Numbered from the stretch's first letter, positions 1-6,119 are shown. The stretch is 6,119 nt of DNA from Fidelibacterota bacterium (GCA_016936335.1 JAFGXZ010000045.1:1-6119), one strand, 5' to 3'. Translations and numbers: made by a program. Notes: a model not told the origin generated them from the sequence alone.

Positions 1-444
1 GAAGTCGAAATTAATGAAGATCTTGGATCATTTCAATTTTTTGGTGGCGGTGTAAAACTTGCCCTTGATCCCTTTATTCCAATTCCCATGTTTCCGGTCA
101 ATATTGCCGTTGGAGCCTATACCCAGAAAATGGCACTGGGTTCAGTTTTTGAGGCAAACAATACTCTCTTGACCCTGATGGCCGGTAAAGACATAAGTCT
201 GTTACTGTTTGGTGTGGGTGTTTATGGTGCCGTGGGCATGGAAACGTCAAATATTAAGATCAAGTATGATCTTGAATTAGCTGACGGCTCAACGACACCG
301 ATCAAATTTGATATGAAGGGCGACAATAAATTCCGTACAACCATTGGCGGTCGTATCCGGCTCGCTGTTATCAATATCAACGCTGATTACACAATGGGCG
401 CAGACAACGTGTTTACAGCTGGTGTTGGAATATCGATTCGATAA
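1..444 (+). CDS. Outer-membrane beta-barrel-like protein, 3' end only (possibly DUF6588-like)
   Basis: This is the last 147 codons of a gene whose start lies left of the window; frame 1 is open from base 1 to the TAA at 442-444. The residues alternate hydrophobic and polar in short strands separated by Gly/Asn/Asp turns, for example the stretches around residues 50-77 and 108-127. The protein ends with the amphipathic strand VFTAGVGISIR, which is typical of an outer-membrane beta-barrel C-terminus. A proline-rich turn (DPFIPIPMFP, residues 23-32) precedes the strands. The ATG at 88 is internal, because in-frame coding continues upstream with the same character. The style resembles uncharacterised barrel families such as DUF6588 in FCB bacteria, but I recall that family only loosely. 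The function is unknown; location in the outer membrane is inferred. The gene is followed by a strong terminator, so it closes its own transcription unit. Confidence 0.7.
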   Translation, partial: EVEINEDLGSFQFFGGGVKLALDPFIPIPMFPVNIAVGAYTQKMALGSVFEANNTLLTLMAGKDISLLLFGVGVYGAVGMETSNIKIKYDLELADGSTTPIKFDMKGDNKFRTTIGGRIRLAVININADYTMGADNVFTAGVGISIR

Positions 445-464
445 CCTGACGCAAAAAAAAACAT

Positions 465-502
465 AATGTCCCCCGGAGTATTTTATTTCGGGGGATATTT
501 TT
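465..502 (+). terminator. Rho-independent terminator after the beta-barrel gene
   Basis: A perfect 7-bp GC-rich stem, TCCCCCG (469-475) with CGGGGGA (489-495), extends outward to about 11 bp (465-475 with 489-499) with one G-U pair. The loop is 13 nt (476-488). A T-rich tail, ATATTTTTG (495-503), follows the 3' arm. A nine-A run (452-460) lies just upstream, so the same hairpin would also be followed by a U-run on the opposite strand and could act in both directions. It sits 20 nt past the stop codon of the upstream gene and separates it from the operon that begins at 576. Confidence 0.9.
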
Positions 503-565
503 GTGCATTGTAAAATTGCATGAATAGCGTTACTTTTTTCCGTTGTCTGAATTTGGAACTGATTG

Positions 566-571
566 TGAGGT
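566..571 (+). promoter_or_regulatory. Ribosome binding site that sets the djlA start
   Basis: TGAGGT lies 4 nt before the ATG at 576. It favours that ATG over the in-frame TTG at 543, which has no purine-rich site in front of it and would add 11 residues ahead of the glycine-rich membrane segment. Confidence 0.6.
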
Positions 572-575
572 AAAT

Positions 576-1328
576 ATGGGCAAATGGACAGGCACAATAA
601 TTGGCGGTGGAATTGGGTGGGCGTTACTTGGACCGCTGGGTGCGATCTTCGGGGCCTATATTGGGAGTATGCTTTCTGAAAATTATCCCCAACCGACAGG
701 TTTCGGGAGAGGCAGAATTCGCGGGGACGGTTCGCCCTATGGTGATACGCGGGCGGGGGATTTTGCCGTGGCGATGTTGTCCCTGTTTGCCTATGTCAAT
801 AAATCCGACGATACTGTCCGCTCGTCCGAAGTCCAGTATGTTAAAAATTATCTGGTAAATAAATTTGGCGAGCGAAACGCCCAGGACCTCTTGTATCTTT
901 ATAAAGAGATTTTAAAAAAGGATTATAACGTCCATGATGTTTCTCAACAAATAAGCCAGCACATGGACTACTATTCCCGCCTTGAACTGGTCCATGTGTT
1001 ATATGGAATTGCGGGTGCGGACGGTGTGTTTAAACCACCCGAGCTGCGGGCTATTCAGGATATTTGTTCCGGACTCGGCATTTCGGAAAAGGACCATGAT
1101 TCTATAAAATCAATCTTCATTAAAACGAATAATCAGGCCTACGGAATCCTGAATGTGAATCCCGATGATGAGATTGGGACAATTAAAAAGGCCTATCGGA
1201 GCCTGGCGGTAAAATACCACCCCGATAAAGTTGCCAATCTCGGGCCGGAAATTCAGAACCTGGCGGAGGAAAAATTCAAGGCCATCAATGATGCTTACCA
1301 AACCATCCGTAAAGAGCGTGGATTTTAA
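576..1328 (+). CDS. djlA: DjlA-type membrane-anchored J-domain co-chaperone (TM + TerB-like + DnaJ)
   Basis: The 250-residue protein has three parts. Residues 7-32 form one glycine-rich hydrophobic segment with GxxxG-like spacing, resembling the DjlA dimerising transmembrane helix. Residues about 62-182 form an all-helical TerB-like domain with a recognisable ADG...E repeat at 148-156 and a weaker copy near 75-85. Residues about 188-250 are a J domain with the HPD motif at 215-217 and a typical AYRSLAVKYHPDK helix II. This order and length match E. coli DjlA (271 aa), which sits in the inner membrane with its J domain in the cytoplasm and stimulates the ATPase of DnaK. The Asn/Asp/Gln-rich end of the J domain (GPEIQNLAEEKFKAINDAY) is also DjlA-like. 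It is the first gene of a packed run, with biotin ligase 24 nt downstream. The client or signalling role in this organism is unknown. Confidence 0.88.
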   Translation: MGKWTGTIIGGGIGWALLGPLGAIFGAYIGSMLSENYPQPTGFGRGRIRGDGSPYGDTRAGDFAVAMLSLFAYVNKSDDTVRSSEVQYVKNYLVNKFGERNAQDLLYLYKEILKKDYNVHDVSQQISQHMDYYSRLELVHVLYGIAGADGVFKPPELRAIQDICSGLGISEKDHDSIKSIFIKTNNQAYGILNVNPDDEIGTIKKAYRSLAVKYHPDKVANLGPEIQNLAEEKFKAINDAYQTIRKERGF

Positions 1329-1352
1329 CATTTTTACAGGTGCTAATAGTAT

Positions 1353-2138
1353 ATGAAATCAACTGCCAATAAAATAAAACTTTCAAATGATTTAAAGGTT
1401 TTACAAAACACAGTTCTGCACTTTAAAACAATCGATTCCACAAACCGGTTTTTACTGGACGCTGAAGACCTATTAAATGGCACTGTCGTGTTGGCCGACG
1501 ACCAGACCGCCGGGCGTGGACGATTCAACCGGACATGGCAAAGTCTTCCTGAAACAGCGCTCCTGTTTTCAATTCTGTTGAATAATTTATTCGGCCGAAA
1601 AATGCCGTCTGTCTATACGTTTTTAGCTGCGGTCGGCGTCTATCGTGGACTTCAGGCCAGTTTGCCTTCCGGTTCAAATTTATCTTTAAAATGGCCGAAT
1701 GACGTATTACTTAACGAAAAAAAAATCTGTGGAATATTGGTTCAGGGCAAAATAACAACCGGCCGCTATGAAAAACTGGTGATCGGCATTGGTTTAAATG
1801 TAAATCAGCAACAGCAATTCTTTGTTGAAGATCTGAAACATGCCACGTCTTTGGCGGCAGAAAGCGGTTACGAATGGGACCGCATTGGGATATTAAAGAA
1901 TGTGCTGATCGCTATTGATCACTTGCTAAATACATTGCAGGAATCCGGGGACAGACCTATAATTAGAATGTGGCAGGATGCTTGCGGGTCGATTGGGCGG
2001 GAAATTGCCATTGATGACGGCAAAGAAATTTACCGGGGTGTTTTTGACAGTCTTGCGGAGGATGGCGGGCTGCGACTAAAGATCGGATCCAAGCTAAGGC
2101 TATTTTATGCCGGGGATGTAACTGTTTTAAAGGAGTAA
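1353..2138 (+). CDS. birA: Biotin--[acetyl-CoA-carboxylase] ligase, monofunctional (no HTH domain)
   Basis: The protein activates biotin with ATP to biotinyl-5'-AMP and transfers it to the conserved lysine of biotin carrier domains such as that of acetyl-CoA carboxylase; it should be cytosolic. The 261 residues contain the family motifs in order: DSTN (28-31), the adenylate-loop signature TAGRGR (52-57), KWPND (113-117), KKICGIL (123-129, where K124 aligns with E. coli K183), GIGLNVN (145-151), and the small SH3-like C-terminal domain (about 212-261, with the GVFDSLAEDGGLRL strand pair). Only about 20 residues precede the catalytic core, so the N-terminal winged-helix repressor domain of E. 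coli BirA is absent. This is a group I ligase that should not itself repress biotin genes. The ATG at 1353 has an AGGTG site 10 nt upstream. The coaX ribosome binding site is embedded in its last codons. A nine-A run (1717-1725) covers the K123-K124 codons. Confidence 0.95.
   Translation: MKSTANKIKLSNDLKVLQNTVLHFKTIDSTNRFLLDAEDLLNGTVVLADDQTAGRGRFNRTWQSLPETALLFSILLNNLFGRKMPSVYTFLAAVGVYRGLQASLPSGSNLSLKWPNDVLLNEKKICGILVQGKITTGRYEKLVIGIGLNVNQQQQFFVEDLKHATSLAAESGYEWDRIGILKNVLIAIDHLLNTLQESGDRPIIRMWQDACGSIGREIAIDDGKEIYRGVFDSLAEDGGLRLKIGSKLRLFYAGDVTVLKE
2129..2135 (+). promoter_or_regulatory. Ribosome binding site of coaX inside the birA 3' end
   Basis: AAAGGAG is a near-consensus Shine-Dalgarno site directly before the birA TAA (2136-2138) and 10 nt before the coaX ATG at 2146. 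The intervening bases are nearly all A. The arrangement suits translational coupling of the two genes. Confidence 0.75.
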
Positions 2139-2145
2139 AAAAAAT

Positions 2146-2928
2146 ATGTTGCTGGTGATTGATATAGGCAATACAAATACAGTCGTAGGGATTTATAGGG
2201 ACAAACAGCTGCTGGAGAGCTGGCGCCTTGTCAGCTCCCATACCCGGACGGTTGATGAATACTGGATAATGGTAAAACAGCTCTGCAATTCCGTCAATAT
2301 ACCAACGGAGAATATTTCTGATATTGCGATCAGCTCAGTTGTTCCGGAGCTTACGAACAGTTTTATAAAGATGAGCAGAATTTACTTTGGGCGAGACCCG
2401 CTGGTGGTGAACAGTAGTCTGAATTTGGGCATGAATCTGCTGGTGCGCGAACCGAAACAAATCGGGGCCGACCGGCTTTGCAATGTTGTTGCCGCCAAAC
2501 AATATTATCAATGTCCGTTAATCGTAGTTGACCTGGGAACTGCGACCACCTTCGATGTCCTGAATGCGGCCGGTGATTATACTGGTGGGGCTATCTCGCC
2601 CGGACTGGTTACCGGTTCATTGGAATTAATCCGCCGGGCTGCTCAATTGCACGAAATTGATCTTCAATATCCCGATCATATTATTGGAAAAACAACGAAA
2701 GAGCACATGCAAAGTGGAATATTTGTCGGGCACATTGCCATGATTGAGGGTATTGTTAAAAGAATTAAAGGTGAATTGGGACAGAAGGATGTATTTGTTA
2801 TTGCGACCGGCGGGCTTTCCGAGGATATTGCAAAAAATACTAAAGATGTGAACGATTTTAATAAGCACCTGACCCTGACCGGATTGCGGATCATTTTTAA
2901 TTTAAACAGAAAAGAGATGACAATATGA
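2146..2928 (+). CDS. coaX: Type III pantothenate kinase
   Basis: The enzyme phosphorylates pantothenate to 4'-phosphopantothenate with ATP, the first step of coenzyme A synthesis. CoaX enzymes belong to the ASKHA fold, need a monovalent cation (K+ or NH4+), and are not feedback-inhibited by CoA. The 260-residue length is normal. Motifs seen are the N-terminal phosphate loop DIGNTNTVVG (6-15), GADR (107-110, with D109 at the catalytic aspartate position), VDLGTATTFD (128-137, with D129 at the cation/phosphate site), and GGAISPG (147-153). A later ATGG-type adenosine-pocket strand is seen as VIATGGLSEDI. The gene begins 7 nt after birA and its stop overlaps the next start (ATGA, 2925-2928). birA-coaX neighbours or fusions are known in several bacteria, which supports both calls. 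Confidence 0.96.
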   Translation: MLLVIDIGNTNTVVGIYRDKQLLESWRLVSSHTRTVDEYWIMVKQLCNSVNIPTENISDIAISSVVPELTNSFIKMSRIYFGRDPLVVNSSLNLGMNLLVREPKQIGADRLCNVVAAKQYYQCPLIVVDLGTATTFDVLNAAGDYTGGAISPGLVTGSLELIRRAAQLHEIDLQYPDHIIGKTTKEHMQSGIFVGHIAMIEGIVKRIKGELGQKDVFVIATGGLSEDIAKNTKDVNDFNKHLTLTGLRIIFNLNRKEMTI

Positions 2929-3890
2929 TTTACCAACAGCTGGGCAAGCGTGGACCAAAAGTATCGACCATTGGCTTTGGCGCCTGGGCCATTGGTGGAA
3001 TGAATTGGGGCCCGACAGACGACAGTGTGTCAAAAAAAGCCCTTCACGAAGCATTGGATCTGGGAGTAACCTTTATCGATACGGCCGATGTTTATGGTTT
3101 TGGGCATTCGGAGCAGTTAATTGCCGAAGTATTGAGCGATCGCGGTGGCAAAGGCGAAGTTATTATTGCCACAAAGGCCGGTAATGATTTCTATAATGCC
3201 GGTCAATCAGATGATGAAGGTTATGGGCCTATTCGGCAAACTTACACAAAAGACTATATTATTTATGCCGCCGAGCAAAGCCTAAAACGTTTGAAAGTAG
3301 ATGCGCTGGATTTGCTGCAGCTTCATTCCGGAGACCTGGTAAAACTGGATCAGGATGAACCCTGGGAGGCGCTTGAAATATTGAAAAAGGACGGGAAAAT
3401 CCGGTATGCCGGCTGGAGCGTTCAGTCGTTTCAGGAAACCAATCAGGCGTTTTTGCTGGACCGGTATCATGATATTATCGACACAATCCAGGTGCGCTAT
3501 AATTTGCTCGAACGCGAGGCTGAAAATGTATTGTTTCCAAAAGCGATTGAGTATGGCACCGGAGTCATCGTCCGGATTCCTTTATTATTTGGTCTTCTGA
3601 CAGGAAAATTCAGCCGGCAATCCCGATTTACGGAGGACGATCACAGGAGCATGAACCTGTCTCCGGAAAAACTGGACAAATACCTGCGGAATCTCGAAAA
3701 TTCTAGGTCTTTATTTGAGCGTTACCCGGAACAAAGCATGGCACAGGTAAGTCTCCGTTTTTGCCTGTCTCACGAAGCCTGTCATGTTGCCATTCCCGGT
3801 GCAAAAGACGCTCAACAGGTTCAAGACAATTGTGCCGCGGCAGATTTGGGCGCAATACCCCGACAGTACATTTCAACATTGGAGAAATAG
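2925..3890 (+). CDS. Aldo/keto reductase, NAD(P)H-dependent
   Basis: This is a cytosolic (alpha/beta)8-barrel oxidoreductase of the aldo/keto reductase superfamily, which reduces aldehydes or ketones to alcohols with NADPH. The 321 residues show GFGAWAIGGMNWG (17-29), the catalytic Asp/Tyr block FIDTADVYG (50-58, D52 and Y57), the lysine in IIATKAG (80-86, K84) and the histidine in LLQLHSGD (130-137, H134), completing the D-Y-K-H tetrad. YAGWSVQS (161-168), QVRYNLLER (189-197) and the C-terminal cofactor segment AIPGAKDAQQVQDNC (289-303) follow the usual order. The overall style is that of the YhdN/AKR11-like bacterial group. H134 is followed by SGD rather than the more common WxD. The substrate cannot be told from sequence. 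The start overlaps the coaX stop by 4 nt, with AAAGAG at 2911-2916 upstream, so translation is probably coupled. Confidence 0.93.
   Translation: MIYQQLGKRGPKVSTIGFGAWAIGGMNWGPTDDSVSKKALHEALDLGVTFIDTADVYGFGHSEQLIAEVLSDRGGKGEVIIATKAGNDFYNAGQSDDEGYGPIRQTYTKDYIIYAAEQSLKRLKVDALDLLQLHSGDLVKLDQDEPWEALEILKKDGKIRYAGWSVQSFQETNQAFLLDRYHDIIDTIQVRYNLLEREAENVLFPKAIEYGTGVIVRIPLLFGLLTGKFSRQSRFTEDDHRSMNLSPEKLDKYLRNLENSRSLFERYPEQSMAQVSLRFCLSHEACHVAIPGAKDAQQVQDNCAAADLGAIPRQYISTLEK
3881..3884 (+). promoter_or_regulatory. Ribosome binding site that sets a GTG start
   Basis: GGAG lies inside the last codons of the aldo/keto reductase gene, 8 nt before the GTG at 3893. It favours that GTG over any upstream in-frame start, which would overlap the reductase gene by over 100 nt and add a cysteine/arginine-rich stretch with no domain character. 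Confidence 0.6.
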
Positions 3891-3892
3891 CG

Positions 3893-4279
3893 GTGGAATT
3901 TTCCCGCAACATCTACTTTCTGCTCTATCGCAACCGGCGAATTATTATAACATGGCTGATTATAATCATAGCGATTGCGCTTGGACTTGTTCTAAACATT
4001 GACAAAGAAATTATTACCGTTGCCGTAGTAATTTTTGGAATAATTGCCAACGCCTTCACCGGTCTTGCCGGAATCGTCGCCATGGTGCCCTTTATCGGTC
4101 CTTTAATTATTAAAGTATTATCGCTGCCGGTTTTTTGGCTTCTGAATGCCATGGGATACTACATTTCCGTTATTGCGATTAAAAAGGGCTACGGCCGGGA
4201 TGTCGTTAGTTATCGTATGGTTACGGTTATTTTTCTGGTGGGATTCGCGGTTGGATTTATTATCGCGAAATTACTTTAA
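3893..4279 (+). CDS. Small multi-pass membrane protein, function unknown
   Basis: I do not recognise this 128-residue protein. It is strongly hydrophobic, with about four predicted membrane segments: roughly residues 16-36, 40-64, 68-97 (possibly a helix plus a re-entrant turn around the PFIGP motif at 66-70) and 107-127. A basic N-terminus (YRNRR, 12-16) and a basic loop between the last two segments (KKGYGRD, 97-103) suggest that both face the cytoplasm. No catalytic motif, metal site or signal-peptidase site is visible. The start is GTG at 3893, 2 nt after the aldo/keto reductase stop, making it the fifth and last gene of the run. Its final 9 bases overlap the 3' end of the HEAT-cyclophilin gene on the other strand. 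The hydrophobic pattern and a proper ribosome binding site make it credible as a gene; no role can be assigned. Confidence 0.75.
   Translation: MEFSRNIYFLLYRNRRIIITWLIIIIAIALGLVLNIDKEIITVAVVIFGIIANAFTGLAGIVAMVPFIGPLIIKVLSLPVFWLLNAMGYYISVIAIKKGYGRDVVSYRMVTVIFLVGFAVGFIIAKLL
4271..4279. other. Tail-to-tail overlap of convergent genes
   Basis: The stop codon of the + strand membrane protein gene (TAA, 4277-4279) lies inside the C-terminal codons of the - strand HEAT-cyclophilin gene, whose own stop occupies 4271-4273. The shared 9 bp leave no intergenic space. A 6-bp inverted repeat, TTCGCG (4244-4249) with CGCGAA (4264-4269), lies just inside the + gene but has no following T-run on either strand, so it is at best a weak terminator. 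Confidence 0.85.
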
Positions 4280-6119
4280 TGTCGTAATTATTCTGGCAAA
4301 AATAATTTTATCTCCGACCTCAATGGTTTCGGCAACATCCACTCCCTCAATTACCCTGCCAAAAAGGGTATAATGATAGTCCAGGTGATATTGTGGTGAA
4401 GTAGTAATGAAAAATTGCGAGCCCTCGGTATCGGGTCCGGCGCTTGCTATGCCAACCGAGCCGGCCTCATAGCTCAGCGGCGAGCGTTCGGTGCGGAGGT
4501 GGTAATCAGGACCGCCCCACCCATCTCCCCGCGGATCACCGGTCTGAATCACAAAATTAGGCACGACCCGATGAAAGCGAAGTCCGCTATAATAGCCACT
4601 TTCGACCAATTCCAAAAATGCACTAACAGTGTAGGGCGCATAAAAGGCATTACATTGCATTAATATTTTTCCGCGTGAGGTCAAAATTTCTACGACCGGA
4701 TTCAGGCCATATTTCGTTATTTTGGATAAGTCTCGATATAAATATAAATCGATCGCGAACGTCGGTTCGGCAATTTTTTGATTATAGGAATTGACCAGAA
4801 TTCGAAAAGCTTCCTCCTGAATCTGAAAATGTTTTGAACGTAAAAGCGGAAACAGATAAACGGACGCATCTTCGGGACGGAGCTTTTCAATTGCCCGGAG
4901 AATCATTAATTGTGATTCGAGAAATTGAAAATCCGGGTGTTTTTCCAGGCACTGGTATAAATGCTGTTTTATATCAGGGATTTGATTTTCTGAGGAAAAA
5001 ATATAATGTGCCGCCAAGGTTATGTTGACGGGATTATTGCTATTTAATCCAGTAAGAATAAATTCGAGTAGTTCATCATCGGAAATCATGGAGTAATACA
5101 CCAGCGAATCAAGCTGGTTTATAATGTTGGAATAGGCTGCAGTAGATACTGATTTATCCCGTCGGTTTATATAGGGTAATAATAGAATGTATATATCTCT
5201 GGATGGACGACGCAGACCGATCCCCGCGATTTTATCAACCAACAAATTGTCATCGGTTATAAGTGGCCGGTGGATTTTCTTAAAAACCGAATCGTCATGA
5301 GCGTAAATAAGCCGGGTTGCAGAACCTGCGACCGAACGAGAGCTAGATACCGTTAAATTGCTGATGATGTTTAAAATTTCATTTTTCCAGATAATAGTCT
5401 CTGGTGGATTCTGTAAGGCCGACGCAACAACATGAGGATTTTGATCGTTCACAAGCACCAGCCAGGAACTATCGGTAATTGTAAAGAACGGGATCGCCAT
5501 GGCCGTTTCATGCCGAACACGCCAGTCAGGATCGGCAATAAAACGACGATACAAATCATTTTTTTGAGAAAAAGATTGTCCTTTAAGTAATCGGGCAATG
5601 GCATAGCGAACATATGGATCGGGACTATTCGATGCTGAAAGCAAAACAGCTATATAGGGTAGAATAGCTTCTGGTTGCCGAATTCGTAATAATGCTACCG
5701 CTGCGGTTTGCCGCTCTGATTGATTGGCCGATTTAAGTGCCTGGCAACATTCTGCGATAACTGAAGAGGGAGCTATTCCACGTGAAAAAAAAGAAACAGC
5801 CGCTTTATAAAGCGTGTTTTTTGATAAATATTTCCCGGAATTTTTTTGTAGCCCTTGAAGATGTTCAATGGTCCCCGTCTGACCAAGAGATAGTGCGATT
5901 TGACGCACGACTTCGTCGTCTTCTTCGGTTTGAAGCTGGTCCGTTAATAATTGAGTCGACTCCCGGCACGGCAGGAGTCCGAGTGCGAACGCGGCGCCGG
6001 TTCTGACCAGCGGCGACGGGTCGGTTAATAAAGGAGCAATGATGACCGCGAGAGATGTGTCTCGGCAGTTTCCGATAGCCAGACAGAGCCGGAAACGATC
6101 TTTCGGATTATCAAACCGA
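4271..6119 (-). CDS. HEAT-repeat protein with C-terminal cyclophilin-type peptidyl-prolyl isomerase domain (5' end outside window)
   Basis: The frame is open from the right edge to the TAA at 4271-4273, giving 615 visible residues. A GTG at 5908 is internal, because HEAT-type sequence continues upstream of it. Residues 1 to about 465 are tandem two-helix repeats with the HEAT signature of a turn Asp/Pro and a following Val-Arg: SPLVRTGAAFALGLL, DDEVVRQIALSLG, SPDPYVRYAIARLL and DPDWRVRHETAMAI. Residues about 478-615 are a cyclophilin domain: FHRVVPNFVIQTGDPRG (515-531) holds the catalytic Arg (517), Phe (522) and Gln (525), and EGSQFFITTSP (565-575) holds Gln 568 and Phe 570. The human CypA Trp121 position is His 578 (HLDY), common in bacteria and usually linked to weak cyclosporin binding. 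It probably isomerises Xaa-Pro bonds, with the HEAT solenoid binding partners. A signal peptide, if any, is off-window. Confidence 0.92.
   Translation of the reverse strand, partial: RFDNPKDRFRLCLAIGNCRDTSLAVIIAPLLTDPSPLVRTGAAFALGLLPCRESTQLLTDQLQTEEDDEVVRQIALSLGQTGTIEHLQGLQKNSGKYLSKNTLYKAAVSFFSRGIAPSSVIAECCQALKSANQSERQTAAVALLRIRQPEAILPYIAVLLSASNSPDPYVRYAIARLLKGQSFSQKNDLYRRFIADPDWRVRHETAMAIPFFTITDSSWLVLVNDQNPHVVASALQNPPETIIWKNEILNIISNLTVSSSRSVAGSATRLIYAHDDSVFKKIHRPLITDDNLLVDKIAGIGLRRPSRDIYILLLPYINRRDKSVSTAAYSNIINQLDSLVYYSMISDDELLEFILTGLNSNNPVNITLAAHYIFSSENQIPDIKQHLYQCLEKHPDFQFLESQLMILRAIEKLRPEDASVYLFPLLRSKHFQIQEEAFRILVNSYNQKIAEPTFAIDLYLYRDLSKITKYGLNPVVEILTSRGKILMQCNAFYAPYTVSAFLELVESGYYSGLRFHRVVPNFVIQTGDPRGDGWGGPDYHLRTERSPLSYEAGSVGIASAGPDTEGSQFFITTSPQYHLDYHYTLFGRVIEGVDVAETIEVGDKIIFARIITTLK

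Larger units (their letters stand above)
576..4279 (+). other. Predicted five-gene operon djlA-birA-coaX-AKR-membrane protein
   Basis: The five genes share a strand and have junctions of 24 nt, 7 nt, a 4-nt overlap and 2 nt, with no hairpin/T-run between them. A strong terminator at 465-502 isolates them from the upstream gene, so the promoter should lie between about 503 and 575, or be supplied by read-through. I could not pick a convincing -35/-10 pair there. The last three junctions favour coupled translation. The cotranscription claim is an inference from spacing. Confidence 0.65.

Noticed and set aside
506..521. TGCA...TGCA repeat as an operator
   Set aside because: Only the self-complementary four bases pair; the flanks do not extend the symmetry, as expected by chance in AT-rich DNA.
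503..575. Promoter for the operon, such as TTGTAA (508-513) with TACTTT (531-536) at 17-nt spacing
   Set aside because: Matches to the sigma-70 consensus are poor (about 4/6 and 3/6) and no better alternative stands out; the FCB-type TAnnTTTG box is also imperfect here.
543..575. TTG at 543 as the djlA start
   Set aside because: No ribosome binding site in front of it, while TGAGGT precedes the ATG at 576, and the family begins just before the glycine-rich membrane helix.
289..597. - strand open frame across the terminator region
   Set aside because: It spans the strong terminator and the antisense of two genes and gives a Cys/His-rich product with no recognisable pattern.
3761..3892. N-terminal extension of the small membrane protein overlapping the aldo/keto reductase
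   Set aside because: The extension reads as a Cys/Arg/Ser-rich shadow of the reductase gene; the GTG at 3893 has its own ribosome binding site.
4352..4370. Inverted repeat TACCCT...AGGGTA as a terminator
   Set aside because: It lies in codons of the cyclophilin LFGRVIEG segment and no T-run follows on either strand.
4415..5028. + strand open frames at 4415-4663 and 4834-5028
   Set aside because: They lie antisense to the well-supported HEAT-cyclophilin gene, lack domain character and have no convincing ribosome binding sites.
5906..5908. GTG as the start of the HEAT-cyclophilin gene
   Set aside because: The same frame stays open for another 70 codons to the window edge and encodes further HEAT-type repeats, so the real start is upstream.

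Overview
This window is an ordinary chromosomal housekeeping segment of a bacterium with a Gram-negative type envelope. Its composition is AT-leaning and near-balanced by eye. The end of an outer-membrane beta-barrel protein gene, a HEAT-repeat/cyclophilin fusion and a stand-alone biotin ligase next to a type III pantothenate kinase together suggest a member of the FCB group (for example Calditrichota, Marinimicrobia, KSB1, Ignavibacteria or Bacteroidota relatives). That placement is inference from gene style; there is no rRNA or marker phylogeny in the window.

Layout. Positions 1-444 (+) hold the 3' end of a probable outer-membrane beta-barrel protein. A strong intrinsic terminator follows at 465-502. 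Five tightly packed + strand genes then run from 576 to 4279: a DjlA-type membrane-anchored J-domain co-chaperone, a biotin--protein ligase without a DNA-binding domain, a type III pantothenate kinase (coaX), an aldo/keto reductase, and a small multi-pass membrane protein of unknown function that starts with GTG. The gaps are 24 nt, 7 nt, a 4-nt ATGA overlap and 2 nt, so this looks like one operon. No internal terminator is evident.

The opposite strand carries a long gene (4271-6119, running off the right edge). It encodes many HEAT-like helical repeats followed by a C-terminal cyclophilin-type peptidyl-prolyl isomerase domain. Its reading frame stays open to the last base, so its true start lies outside the window. 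Its 3' end overlaps the 3' end of the + operon by 9 bp, tail to tail.

Functionally, BirA and CoaX both serve acyl/carboxyl metabolism: BirA biotinylates carboxylase carrier domains and CoaX commits pantothenate to coenzyme A. DjlA and the HEAT-cyclophilin are both folding-related proteins but belong to opposing transcription units. I saw no mobile element, CRISPR array, tRNA, rRNA or clear riboswitch, and no convincing undescribed system. The items most worth a second look are the HEAT-cyclophilin fusion, the orphan membrane protein and the terminator-less convergent overlap.
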